Shown here: positions 7,275-15,697 of the stretch, piece by piece
How positions within the stretch are numbered: position 1 is the first letter of the stretch
Layout of the letters: every line of letters starts with the position of its first letter
Assembly: GCA_035063765.1 (NCBI GenBank)
Contig: JAPSFT010000011.1
Coordinates: 1 to 64,000, forward strand
Length of the DNA stretch: 64,000 nucleotides
Origin: Deltaproteobacteria bacterium
GTDB lineage: Bacteria; Myxococcota_A; UBA9160; PR03
Direction: 5' to 3'
Program-made: the position numbers and the translations under genes
The notes under the pieces: generated by a model
The model's database searches: none
What the model saw: the letters and a program-made list of their open reading frames with translations, nothing else
What the model was told of the DNA's origin: nothing

Positions 7275-9098
7275 ATGCGTCCCAGGATCACGCTCGTCCT
7301 GCTGGCGGCGGCTCTCGCCGCCCCGGCGCCCGCCGACGGGAAGGAGAAGGCCGCTCCCGCGACGCGCGCCTGGTTCGGCGCCGTCCACGTCCACACCGGC
7401 TACTCCTTCGACGCGTTCACGAACGGCTCGCCCACCCGGCCGGCGGATGCCTACGAGTGGGCGCGCGGCAAGGCGATCGCGGGCGGCGGCGGGGGCCCGG
7501 ACCTTCGGATCGTGACCCCGCTCGACTTCTACGCGGTGAGCGACCACGCCGAGTACATGGGCGTGTTCATGCAGATGGCGGACCCGAAGAGCCCGCTCTC
7601 CAAGCTCGATCTCGCGAAGCAGGTCACCTCGCCCGACCGGAAGCTCGCCTTCGACGCCTTCGCCCGGATCATCGACGAGATGAGCGCGGGCCGCTCACGT
7701 CCCGAGCTGACCGATCCCGCGGTCAGCAAGCCGATCTGGAAGGAGATCGTCGAGACCGCCGACCGCTACTACGAGCCCGGCCGCTTCACCACCTTCCCCG
7801 CCTTCGAGTGGACCTCGAACCCCGACAAGCGCAACCTCCATCGCGTCGTGGTGTTCCGCGACTCGCGCCACCTGCCCGAGCTGCCGCTCTCCGCACTCGA
7901 CACCGAGGACCCCGCCGCCCTCTGGAGCTGGATGGAGGGCGTGCGCGCGCGGGGCGCCACCCTGCTCGCGATCCCCCACAACGGCAACGCCAGCGACGGC
8001 AGGATGTTCGCGCTCGAGGGACGCGACGGGGAGCCGCTCACCAAGGAGTCGATCGCGGCGCGCGCCGGCAACGAGCCGCTCTACGAGCTGACGCAGATCA
8101 AGGGCACCTCCGAGACACACCCCTCGCTCTCGCCCAACGACGAGTTCGCGGGCTTCGAGCAGTGGGACTACACGCTCTCCGCCAACGCCGAGCGGCCCAC
8201 CCATCGGGCGGGGAGCTTCGCGCGCAAGGCCCTGCTCGACGGGCTCTCGCTCACCCGCGAGGGCCGCGGCAACCCGTTCCGCTTCGGGCTGATCGGGGAC
8301 TCGGACACGCACAACGCCGCCGCCACGAACGAGGAGGACAACTACACGGGAAAGTTCGCGATCGAGAACAGCCCGCGGCACCGCCTCGAAGGCTTCGGCG
8401 GCACCCCGGAGCAGACCCAGCAGATCCGCGAGTTCAGCTCCGGAGGGCTGGCCGGCGTGTGGGCGCCCGAGAACACCCGCGAGGCGATCTTCGCCGCGAT
8501 GCAGCGCAAGGAGACCTTCGCGACCAGCGGCCCGCATCTCACCGTTCGCTTCTTCGGCGGCTACGGCTTCGATGCGGCGGACGCCCGCACGCAGGATCTG
8601 GCGGCGATCGGCTACCGCAAGGGCGTGCCGATGGGCGGGACGCTCGCGGGCGGCGGCGGGAAGCCGCCCTCGTTCCTGGTGGCGGCGCTCAAGGACCCGC
8701 GCAGCGGCAACCTCGACCGCGTGCAGGTGGTCAAGGGCTGGGTCGACGCCGCGGGCGTCCAGCACGAGCAGATCTTCGACGTCGCCTGGAGCGGCGATCG
8801 CAAACCGGACCCCGCGACCGGCAGGCTTCCCGCCGTCGGCAACACCGTCGACGTCGCGAAGGCGACCTACGAGAACACGATCGGAGCGGCAGATCTCGCG
8901 GCCGTCTGGACCGATCCGGCCTTCGACCCGGCGCTCCACGCGTTCTACTACGCCCGTGTGCTCGAGATCCCGACGCCGCGTTGGAGCACGCGGGATGCGG
9001 CGAAGCTCGGCATCGCCATCCCCGGTGGCCTGCCGGCGACGATCCAGGAGCGCGCGTGGTCCTCGCCCATCTGGTACGAGCCGCCGGACGCGTCCTGA
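7275..9098 (+). CDS. Secreted DUF3604 protein (PHP-like metal site)
   Basis: A 607-residue exported protein of the DUF3604 family, whose biochemical role is not established. The first 21 residues form a Sec signal peptide (MRPRITLVLLAAALAAPAPAD). A metal-binding PHP-type pattern follows: VHVHTGYSFDAF (about residue 36), VSDHAEYMG (about 91), IPHNGN (about 236) and GDSDTHNAA (about 341). These His and Asp residues resemble those of PHP phosphoesterases. Length is normal for the family. The ribosome site AAGGGGGG precedes the ATG by 4-5 bases. It is followed after 2 bases by the PIG-L gene, so the two are probably co-transcribed. It may share control with the divergent dehydrogenase through the operator at 7181. 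Confidence 0.9.
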   Translation: MRPRITLVLLAAALAAPAPADGKEKAAPATRAWFGAVHVHTGYSFDAFTNGSPTRPADAYEWARGKAIAGGGGGPDLRIVTPLDFYAVSDHAEYMGVFMQMADPKSPLSKLDLAKQVTSPDRKLAFDAFARIIDEMSAGRSRPELTDPAVSKPIWKEIVETADRYYEPGRFTTFPAFEWTSNPDKRNLHRVVVFRDSRHLPELPLSALDTEDPAALWSWMEGVRARGATLLAIPHNGNASDGRMFALEGRDGEPLTKESIAARAGNEPLYELTQIKGTSETHPSLSPNDEFAGFEQWDYTLSANAERPTHRAGSFARKALLDGLSLTREGRGNPFRFGLIGDSDTHNAAATNEEDNYTGKFAIENSPRHRLEGFGGTPEQTQQIREFSSGGLAGVWAPENTREAIFAAMQRKETFATSGPHLTVRFFGGYGFDAADARTQDLAAIGYRKGVPMGGTLAGGGGKPPSFLVAALKDPRSGNLDRVQVVKGWVDAAGVQHEQIFDVAWSGDRKPDPATGRLPAVGNTVDVAKATYENTIGAADLAAVWTDPAFDPALHAFYYARVLEIPTPRWSTRDAAKLGIAIPGGLPATIQERAWSSPIWYEPPDAS

Positions 9099-9100
9099 CG

Positions 9101-9847
9101 GTGGCTGTCCCGGCTCCGCGAGGTCGGGCGGGGTCCGCGCCCGACACCCCACTTCCGTTCTCGCCCGGGCGCGCGCTTGCGATCGGCGCGCACCCGGACG
9201 ACGTCGAGTTCTACGCCGGCGGCACCGTCCGGCGGCTCGTCGAGGCGGGTGCGGAGGTCACGCTCGTCGTGTGCAGCGACGGCGGCCGCGGCGGTGCGGC
9301 CCGCGAGCCGGCGGCGCTGCGGCGCGCCGAGCAGGACGCGGCGGCGGACCGGCTCGGGATCGCGCGGCTCGTCTGGCTCGGCCATCCCGACGGCGAGCTC
9401 GCGCCGGGCGACCCGCTGCGTGCCGAGCTCGTCCGCGAGCTGCGGCGCGCGCGGCCGGAGCTCGTGCTCGCGCACGATCCCCAGACCCTGTGGACGGTGA
9501 TCGGCGGCATCGCCGAGCCCGGGCACAGCGACCATCGAGCGGCGGGTCAGGCCGCGATCGACGCCGTCTATCCCCGCGCCGCGAGTCCGCACTATCACCC
9601 GGAGCAGCTCGCCACACACGGGCTCGAGCCCTGGTACCCGCGCGAGCTCTGGCTCTTCGACACCGCGGCACCGGACCTTCGCGTCGAGGTCGCCGGTGCC
9701 TTCCCGCGCAAGCTCGACGCGCTCCGCCAGCACGCGAGCCAGGAGGCCGCTGCGGCCGGCCTGCTCGGCCCCGCTCGCGCCCACGCCGCCCACTGGGGCG
9801 CCGCCGAGCGCCCGGCGGAGGCGTTCGTCCGGCTGCGGCTCTATTGA
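9101..9847 (+). CDS. PIG-L family deacetylase
   Basis: A 248-residue LmbE/PIG-L deacetylase, a zinc enzyme that removes acetyl groups from N-acetylglucosaminyl or other amide substrates. The zinc motif AHPDDVEF is at about residues 30-37. The third metal ligand is in the GHSDHRAAG motif at about residues 143-151. VVCSDGGRGG follows the first strand. The start is uncertain. The GTG at 9101 lies 2 bases after the DUF3604 stop and has no good ribosome site. Translation may be coupled to that gene. Substrate and product are unknown. Confidence 0.88.
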   Translation: MAVPAPRGRAGSAPDTPLPFSPGRALAIGAHPDDVEFYAGGTVRRLVEAGAEVTLVVCSDGGRGGAAREPAALRRAEQDAAADRLGIARLVWLGHPDGELAPGDPLRAELVRELRRARPELVLAHDPQTLWTVIGGIAEPGHSDHRAAGQAAIDAVYPRAASPHYHPEQLATHGLEPWYPRELWLFDTAAPDLRVEVAGAFPRKLDALRQHASQEAAAAGLLGPARAHAAHWGAAERPAEAFVRLRLY

Positions 9848-9947
9848 GCTCCGTCTTGCGCGCCGCGAAGCCGCGGCCGGATCCGGGCCGCGAGCGCGCG
9901 CCTTCCGGTCGCGCGGCGCGCGCAGCCCTTCCCGCCCGCGCCTTCGT

Positions 9948-10550
9948 TCAGCGCCGGAGCGCCCGCGAGCCGCTCACGTGCGGGTTCCCGCGCTCGTAGA
10001 AGCGGAGCACGCGCTGCGCCTCGCGGGTGATGCCGATCCGCACGCTGCTCGCGATCGGGCCGGCACCGGCGCCGTTCGTGGCGAGCCAGAGCGGCCCGGG
10101 CGCGCACAGATCGAGGCCGTCCTGCCCCCGGTCGACGGCCAGCGCCTGGGCGACCCGGCCCGGGCCCCGTGCGAGGTCGGTCGGGCGGGTCGTGCCGCGC
10201 AGGCGCGCCATCGTGGCGAGCCCCGCGATCGGCTCGAGCGCGCGCAGCAGCACGCCGGCCCCGACGCCCGCCGTCTCGCTCGACACGTTCAGCATGAACC
10301 AGCAGCCGTAGCAGAAGTACACGTAGGCGTGTCCCCGGCGCAGGAAGAGCGAGCGGTTGCGCGCGGTCTCGCCGCGAAAGGAGTGGGCGGCAGCGTCGCC
10401 GACCGGGTAGGCCTCGGTCTCGACGATGCGGCCGGCGAGCCGCTCGCCGCGGTGCTCGCGCACCACCACGCGGCCGATCAGCGCGCGCGCGAGCTCGACG
10501 GTATCGCTCGGAAGCTCGGCGCGGCGCAGCCTCCGCAGGCGGGTTCCCAG
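9948..10550 (-). CDS. DNA-3-methyladenine glycosylase (AAG/Mpg family)
   Basis: A base-excision glycosylase for alkylated purines. Family motifs are clear: GRIVETEAYPVGDAAAHSF (contains the catalytic Glu), TARNRSLFLRRGHAYVYFCYG, FMLNVSSE, GVLLRALEP and LARGPGRVAQAL. No ATG, GTG or TTG lies in frame between the upstream gene and the first conserved motif. The coordinates therefore use a CTG at 10548-10550, giving 200 residues, the usual length. The true start could differ. It is divergent from the phosphoesterase at 10677. Confidence 0.85.
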   Translation of the reverse strand: MGTRLRRLRRAELPSDTVELARALIGRVVVREHRGERLAGRIVETEAYPVGDAAAHSFRGETARNRSLFLRRGHAYVYFCYGCWFMLNVSSETAGVGAGVLLRALEPIAGLATMARLRGTTRPTDLARGPGRVAQALAVDRGQDGLDLCAPGPLWLATNGAGAGPIASSVRIGITREAQRVLRFYERGNPHVSGSRALRR

Positions 10551-10676
10551 GGCGCTTCCTCCTTCTCGAGGAGGAGATCTTGCAGGGTGCGGCCATGGGG
10601 GGCAAAGGAGGCGCTCCGCCGGCGGCTGCGCGCGGGCGGGCGGACGGCGGGACGGACAGCCGGTAGCCTCGTCGCC

Positions 10677-11621
10677 GTGACGACCTGGCGCGGTGCGGCG
10701 AGCCTGCTGCTCCTCCCGTTGCTCCTCGGGCCCGCCCCGGCGAGCGCGCGGGAAGCGGCGGAGGGCGGCCGGAAGCTCCAGCTCTACGTGATGCCGGACA
10801 CCCAGTCCTGGGCGTGGAACCAGGGCGGCGACTCGCTCGCCACCTGGCAAGCGGTGGCGGATGCGCTCTGCCGCCAGCGCGAGCGCTTCGCGATGGTGCT
10901 GCACACCGGCGACATGGTGGACCTGCCGCGGCTCCGCCCCGCGGAGTGGGACGGCGCAGGGTCCGCGATGCAGCGCCTCGACGCCTGCCGGATGCCCTAT
11001 GCGATCGCGTTCGGCAACCACGACTTCGACAACTACCCGCCACCGGGTCCGGAGCCGCGGGGCGAGGGCGATCGCGGTTGGAAGGCGCTGCGCGCCCGGC
11101 TCGCCTACCAGCCGCAGGAGAGGGCGCCCTCGGGCCGCAGCGCCCTGACGCCTCTTGCGCCGGGCTGGTTCGTCCTCACGCTCGACCTCACGCCGTCCGC
11201 GGCGGACCTCGCCTGGGCGGCGGCCGAGATCGCGAAGCGCCCCGAGGCGAGCTTCCTCGTGCTGAACCATCACTGCATCGACCGCAACGGGGTGGGGAAG
11301 CCGTGGTGCGCCAAGCTCTTCGAGGAGCAGCCGCGGATCCGGATCGCGGTCTCCGGCCACTGGCTGGGGCGCGTGCGGGACGCCTGGCGCGAGGTCCCGC
11401 GCGCCAAGGCCCCTCCCCTCATCGCGCTCTACCAGAACTACCAGCACGTCCCCGCTCTCGCGGCCTGGGGCGTGGTCGTCGAGCTCGATCCGGCGTCGGG
11501 CGCGGTCTGCGTCTGGAGCGAGAACCTCCTCGACGGCGCCATCGGGCACCCGGCCGCCTCCGCGCGCGAGGTGGGGCCGGTGGAGGCCGGCAGCCCGCGC
11601 CGCTGCCTCGACGGCCGCTGA
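10677..11621 (+). CDS. Exported calcineurin-like metallophosphoesterase
   Basis: A 314-residue secreted phosphoesterase. It starts with GTG and a signal peptide with the hydrophobic core SLLLLPLLLGPAPASA. The two-metal motifs are in order: YVMPDTQSW (D-x-[Q]), LHTGDMVD (GD), FGNHDFDN (GNHD), VLNHHCID and SGHWLGR (GHxxxR-like). The first motif has Asp-Thr-Gln where the classical family has Asp-x-His. Such variants are seen in secreted calcineurin-like proteins. The natural substrate is unknown. The start was chosen because it puts the signal peptide at the N-terminus. Confidence 0.87.
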   Translation: MTTWRGAASLLLLPLLLGPAPASAREAAEGGRKLQLYVMPDTQSWAWNQGGDSLATWQAVADALCRQRERFAMVLHTGDMVDLPRLRPAEWDGAGSAMQRLDACRMPYAIAFGNHDFDNYPPPGPEPRGEGDRGWKALRARLAYQPQERAPSGRSALTPLAPGWFVLTLDLTPSAADLAWAAAEIAKRPEASFLVLNHHCIDRNGVGKPWCAKLFEEQPRIRIAVSGHWLGRVRDAWREVPRAKAPPLIALYQNYQHVPALAAWGVVVELDPASGAVCVWSENLLDGAIGHPAASAREVGPVEAGSPRRCLDGR

Positions 11622-11670
11622 CGAGCGGGATCCCGCACGCCCCCGGCGCAGGGCATCGAAGCCGGGAAAG

Positions 11671-11684
11671 TGATACATGTTCTA
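11671..11684. promoter_or_regulatory. KstR-like operator TGATACATGTTCTA
   Basis: The 14-mer matches TNNAACNNGTTNNA at all defined positions except the fourth (T for A). It lies 18 bases upstream of the ATG of the FadE26-like dehydrogenase at 11703, where it would overlap the promoter or early leader. It shares the ACATGTT core with the site at 7181. Confidence 0.6.
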
Positions 11685-11702
11685 AAAACGCGGGAGGCCC
11701 CC

Positions 11703-12878
11703 ATGCACATCGCCCTCACGCCCGGGCAGCGCGAGCTCCGCGACCACCTGCGTGGCTACTTCGCCCGGATGATGACCCCGGAGCTGGTCGCCGAGATCCA
11801 GGGGAGCGAGGGTGGCGGCCCGCTCTATCGCGAGGCGCTCGAGACGATGGGCGCCGACGGCTGGCTCGGGATCGGGTGGCCCCGGGAGTACGGCGGCCAG
11901 GGCCGGACCCCCATCGAGCAGATGATCTTCGCCGACGAGGTGCAGAGCGCGGGCTTCCCGCTGCCCTTCCTGACGCTGAACACGGTCGGCCCGACGCTCG
12001 CAGCCTACGGCTCCGAGGAGATCAAGCGCGAGTTCCTGCCCCGGATCCTGGCCGGCAGGTGCCACTTCGCGATCGGCTACTCCGAGCCGGGCGCCGGCAC
12101 CGACCTCGCGTCGCTGAAGACGCGCGCGGTGCGCGACGGTGAGGAGTGGGTGATCGACGGCCAGAAGGTCTTCACGAGCCTCGCCGACTTCGCGGACTAC
12201 GTCTGGCTCGCCGCGCGCACCGATCCGGGCGCGCCCAAGCACCGTGGCATCTCGATGTTCCTGGTCCCGACCACGGCGCCGGGCTTCAAGATGACGCCGA
12301 CGCACACGGTCGGCGACGTCCGCACCAACACCACCTACTACGAGAACGTGCGCGTGCCGCACCGCTACCTGGTCGGCGGCGAGAACAACGGCTGGGGGCT
12401 GATCGTCTCGCAGCTCAACCACGAGCGGGTCTCGCTCACGCCCTACGGCCCGTCCGCGCGCATGTTCGAGGAGGTGCGCCAGTGGGCAAGCGCGACGAAG
12501 CTCACCGACGGGCGCCGCGTGATCGACCAGGGCTGGGTGCGCGAGGCGCTCGCCTGGGTGCACGCGAAGCTCGAGGCGCTGCGCCTCATGCAGTGGAAGC
12601 TCGCCTGGAGCATGACGCAGGGAAAGCTCCATCCGGCCGATGCCTCGGCGGTGAAGGTCTACGCGACCGAGCTCTACGTGCAGGCGTACCGGCGCCTGAT
12701 GGAGGTGCTGGGGCCGGCGGGCACGATCCGGGACGGCTCGCCCGGCGCCGTCGCCCGCGGCCGCCTCGAGCGCATGTACCGCGCAACCCTGATCCTCACC
12801 TTCGGCGGCGGCACCAACGAGGTGCAGCGCGACATCATCGCCATGGCCGGCCTCGGCCTGCCCCATTACAAGAGCTGA
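11703..12878 (+). CDS. Acyl-CoA dehydrogenase, FadE26/ChsE4-like subunit
   Basis: A 391-residue dehydrogenase most like mycobacterial FadE26 (ChsE4), which oxidises the C27 steroid side chain as part of an alpha2beta2 complex with FadE27. Shared blocks are GWLGIGWPREYGGQGR, IGYSEPGAGTDLASLKTRA, IDGQKVFTSL, KHRGISMFLVPTTAPGF, HPADASAVKVYATEL and ILTFGGGTNEVQRDIIAM. The likeness is from family knowledge, not alignment scores. The ATG follows 'gggaggccccc', a good ribosome site, 18 bases after a KstR-like operator. The next gene begins 17 bases downstream and is the likely partner subunit. Confidence 0.92.
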   Translation: MHIALTPGQRELRDHLRGYFARMMTPELVAEIQGSEGGGPLYREALETMGADGWLGIGWPREYGGQGRTPIEQMIFADEVQSAGFPLPFLTLNTVGPTLAAYGSEEIKREFLPRILAGRCHFAIGYSEPGAGTDLASLKTRAVRDGEEWVIDGQKVFTSLADFADYVWLAARTDPGAPKHRGISMFLVPTTAPGFKMTPTHTVGDVRTNTTYYENVRVPHRYLVGGENNGWGLIVSQLNHERVSLTPYGPSARMFEEVRQWASATKLTDGRRVIDQGWVREALAWVHAKLEALRLMQWKLAWSMTQGKLHPADASAVKVYATELYVQAYRRLMEVLGPAGTIRDGSPGAVARGRLERMYRATLILTFGGGTNEVQRDIIAMAGLGLPHYKS

Positions 12879-12895
12879 GCGCGGAGGCTCCTGCC

Positions 12896-14017
12896 GTGGA
12901 TTTCTCGTTCACCGACGAACAGAACGCGCTGCGCGAGCTCGCGCGCAAGATCCTCGAGGCCGAGGCGACGCCCGATCGCCTGCGCGAGGTCGAGAGGAGC
13001 GACGAGCGCGTCGACCGGAAGCTCTGGGCGACGCTCGCCGAGGCGAACCTCCTCGGGGCGGCGCTGCCCGAGGCGGTCGGGGGGAGCGGCTACGGCGTCT
13101 TCGAGCTGTGCGTGCTGCTCGAGGAGATCGGCCGCGCGGTGGCGCCGGTGCCGGCGTGGGCCGCCCTGGCCGGTGCCGCGCTGCCGATCGCGCGCTTTGC
13201 GGACGCAACGCTCCAGGAGCGCTGGCTCCCGCCGCTCGTCGCCGGACGCACGATCCTGAGCGCGGCCTTCGCGGAGCCGGACAACGTGGATCCGCTGGCG
13301 CCCGCCACGAAGGCCACGCAGGACGGCGCCGGCTGGCGCCTCGCGGGCGTGAAGTTCTGCGTGCCCGCCGCCCACGTCGCCGAGCGCGTGCTGGTCCCTG
13401 CCACCGGCCCCGGCGGCGTCGGGCTCTTCCTCGTCGATCCGCGCGGCGCGGGCACGAGCCTCGAGCCGCAGCTCGCGACGGACCGCTCGATCCAGGGCTG
13501 GCTTGCGCTCGACGGCGCGCCGGTCGCGGCCGACGCCGTCGTGGTCGCGCCGGGCGCGGCCGGCCGGGCGGCGCTCCAGTGGACGGTCGAGCGCGCCCGG
13601 GCGGCCCTCTGCGCGATGCAGGTCGGCGTCGCCGAGAAGGCGCTGCGCATCACCGCCGGCTACGCGGCCCAGCGCCAGCAGTTCGACCGCCCGATCGGGA
13701 GCTTCCAGGCCGTGCACACCCGCGCCGCCGACGCCTACTGCGACCTCGAGGCGCTCCGGCTGGTCACCTGGCAGGCGGCCGACCTGCTCGCGCGCGAAGA
13801 GCCGGCGAGCGACGCGGTCGAGATCGCGAAGTTCTTCGCCGGCGACGCCGGACACGCGATCGCGTACGCCGCGATGCACCTGCACGGCGGGATCGGCGTG
13901 GACGTCGACTACCCGATCCACCGCTACTACCTGTGGGCACGCCAGATCGAGCTCACGCTCGGCCCCGCGTCGGCGCAGCTCGCCGCGATCGGAGACCGCC
14001 TGGCGCAGCCGGCGTAG
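12896..14017 (+). CDS. Acyl-CoA dehydrogenase, FadE27/FadE28-like subunit
   Basis: A 373-residue dehydrogenase beginning at GTG after GCGGAGG. The N-terminus (VDFSFTDEQNALRELARKIL) and the blocks [35 protein letters not shown] and LHGGIGVDVDYPIHRYYLW are typical of the second subunit of heterotetrameric steroid acyl-CoA dehydrogenases. The internal FAD-binding YTEPGAGTD-type block is not conserved, as expected for that subunit. It follows the FadE26-like gene by 17 bases. The same blocks recur in the protein at 17962. Confidence 0.9.
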   Translation: MDFSFTDEQNALRELARKILEAEATPDRLREVERSDERVDRKLWATLAEANLLGAALPEAVGGSGYGVFELCVLLEEIGRAVAPVPAWAALAGAALPIARFADATLQERWLPPLVAGRTILSAAFAEPDNVDPLAPATKATQDGAGWRLAGVKFCVPAAHVAERVLVPATGPGGVGLFLVDPRGAGTSLEPQLATDRSIQGWLALDGAPVAADAVVVAPGAAGRAALQWTVERARAALCAMQVGVAEKALRITAGYAAQRQQFDRPIGSFQAVHTRAADAYCDLEALRLVTWQAADLLAREEPASDAVEIAKFFAGDAGHAIAYAAMHLHGGIGVDVDYPIHRYYLWARQIELTLGPASAQLAAIGDRLAQPA

Positions 14018-14050
14018 CCGGCGTCCCGGCGGTCCCCGGCGGATCGGGAG

Positions 14051-14725
14051 CTACGCGCGCTGGCCTCCGCGGGCCGCCGGGGAGGTGGCCAGCAGGGCCG
14101 GCAGCTCGGCCACCGAGCCGAGGAAGGCGCGGACCGGACGACCCGCGAAGTCCTCCGGCGGCGAGGGGCCCGACAGGACGGCGACGAAGGGGACCTGCGC
14201 GTGCGCCGCGGCGTCGGCGTCCACCCGGTGGTCGCCGACGTAGAGCGCGCCCTCGGGTGCGACGCCGAGCTGCGCGAGCGCGAGCAGCAGCGCGTCGGGG
14301 GCGGGCTTGTGGCGCGTCACGTCCTCGCCGCCGACGATCGCGTCGAAGCCGTCGAGCAGCGCGTGGCGCGCGAGGATGCGCTCGATCTGGCCGCGGCGCT
14401 TGGTCGAGCAGATGGCCGTGGCGAGGCCGCTGGCGCGCAGCGCCGCGATCACGCCGGCGACCGGCTCGAAGACCCGCGTGCGCTCGTGCATGATGCGCTC
14501 GGCCAGCGTGTGGAAGCCCTCGCGGAAGCGCGCCGCCAGCGTCGCGTCGGCCACGCCGTGGAGCGCCCACAGGGCCTCGGGCAGGGGCAGCCCGATCGTG
14601 CGCCGGATCCGCTCGGCCGGAACCGCCGGCAGCCCCACGGCCGAGAGCCCCGCGCCGAAGCACTCGACGATCGCGTCGGAGGAGTCCGCGAGCGTGTAGT
14701 CGAAGTCGAAGAGGACGGCGCGCAC
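14051..14725 (-). CDS. HAD-superfamily phosphatase (Gph/PpaX type)
   Basis: A 224-residue HAD hydrolase. Motif I is DFDYTLADS (nucleophile Asp at residue 7). The helical cap follows. Motif II is the Thr/Ser in ICSTKRR, motif III is HKPAPD and motif IV is YVGDHRVDADAA. This arrangement is that of phosphoglycolate phosphatase and pyrophosphatase PpaX, and the substrate cannot be told from sequence. It starts with GTG. It is convergent with the dehydrogenase at 12896, separated by 33 bases. Confidence 0.88.
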   Translation of the reverse strand: MRAVLFDFDYTLADSSDAIVECFGAGLSAVGLPAVPAERIRRTIGLPLPEALWALHGVADATLAARFREGFHTLAERIMHERTRVFEPVAGVIAALRASGLATAICSTKRRGQIERILARHALLDGFDAIVGGEDVTRHKPAPDALLLALAQLGVAPEGALYVGDHRVDADAAAHAQVPFVAVLSGPSPPEDFAGRPVRAFLGSVAELPALLATSPAARGGQRA

Positions 14726-14775
14726 GCGCGCAGGGTGGCGGCTTCACGCGGAGGCGGCCAGCCGGCTCGTGTCCG

Positions 14776-14953
14776 GTGTCGGAAGTTCGCCGTCGAAGTC
14801 TCGAGCCGTCGCGGGCGGCTGGGTGTGCACCGAGATCGCGGCTACGGGCCGCTCGCAAGGCGCGCGACCGAGCCATGGCCGTCGCCATGGGGCGGGAGCG
14901 CAACGCTGCGAGCGGCCCGTAGCCGCGATCGAATGCAGGCGAACTTCCGACAC
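14776..14953. repeat. Triple-nested palindromic element, MITE-like
   Basis: Three inverted repeats are nested with one centre. The outer pair is GTGTCGGAAGTTCGCC (14776-14791) with its exact complement at 14938-14953. The middle pair is a perfect 24-bp match between 14834-14857 and 14907-14930. The inner pair is CCATGGC and GCCATGG at 14873-14879 and 14884-14890. The whole would fold into a long interrupted hairpin or cruciform. It lies in the gap between the HAD gene start (14725, minus) and the end of the PEP-CTERM gene (14960, minus). I see no open reading frame of interest in it. It resembles a non-autonomous mobile element. A strong terminator or protein-bound hairpin is the alternative. 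Confidence 0.8.
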
Positions 14954-14959
14954 AGGGCA

Positions 14960-15601
14960 CTAGCGAGCGTGCCGCTGCGCGCGGGCGCCCAGGAGGGCGA
15001 GGCCGATCGCGGCGAGCAGCACCGGGCCGGGCTCCGGCAGGACCCGCCCCTCGAGCCGGACGCTCGCGAGCCCGTGCGTCTGCTCCCAGCCTCCCGCCGG
15101 AGGCCGCGAGAAGGACGAAGCGACCTCGCTGCCCTTGCGCCATGCGAAGGTCGGCGGCGCGGTGTCGACGTCGACGATCGAGATCCACCAAAGGCCGGCG
15201 CCCAGGGCGAGCTCGGCGGGCAGCCGCGCCTCGTACTCGAACTGCTGCAGCGAGGCTGGGAACGCGGAGATCGTGGCGGTGACGGCAGCGACCAGGAAGG
15301 GCGTCGCCTCCGGCCCGGCGCCCGTGTCGGCAAAGAAGCGGATCTCGAACGGGCTCGTCCCGGGGTTCGGGACCTCCTCGAACGAGAAGTAGCCGCCCCA
15401 CCAGACGAGCGCGTCGATGCCGGCCGGCTGCGAGAGGGCGAACGGGGTGGCGGCTTCGCGGAGGCGCTGGAGATCGCTGAACAGGGTGCCGGCCAGGAAC
15501 GGGTCGGCGGCCGGTCGTTCGAAGACCGTGGTGGCGAGCGCTCGTCCCGGTGTTCCGGCGAGAGCCCAGACGATCGCGAGCGCCAGGATTCCCAAACGCA
15601 T
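14960..15601 (-). CDS. PEP-CTERM sorted exported protein
   Basis: A 213-residue exported protein. A Sec signal peptide covers residues 1-23 (MRLGILALAIVWALAGTPG...ALA). The C-terminus has a PEP-CTERM sorting signal: LPEPGPVLLAAIGLALLGA followed by the basic tail RAQRHAR. Exosortase would cleave this signal and anchor or release the protein at the surface. The middle is a beta-rich domain of unknown function with several Trp residues. The ATG follows GGAGGTGGGG. No exosortase or polysaccharide cluster is in the window. The gene begins 97 bases before the KstR-like operator of the divergent dehydrogenase. Confidence 0.85.
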   Translation of the reverse strand: MRLGILALAIVWALAGTPGRALATTVFERPAADPFLAGTLFSDLQRLREAATPFALSQPAGIDALVWWGGYFSFEEVPNPGTSPFEIRFFADTGAGPEATPFLVAAVTATISAFPASLQQFEYEARLPAELALGAGLWWISIVDVDTAPPTFAWRKGSEVASSFSRPPAGGWEQTHGLASVRLEGRVLPEPGPVLLAAIGLALLGARAQRHAR

Positions 15602-15697
15602 CCCCACCTCCCGGACGCGGTCCGTCCTTCCCGGATAGGTGGCCGGTCCGGGGTCGGAGGTGTCGGGGCTTGCCGGTTCGCACCGGCTCGGCAATAT

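Noticed and set aside
14776-14953. tRNA or rRNA in the palindromic region
   Set aside because: No cloverleaf, CCA end or T-loop pattern. The structure is a simple nested hairpin.
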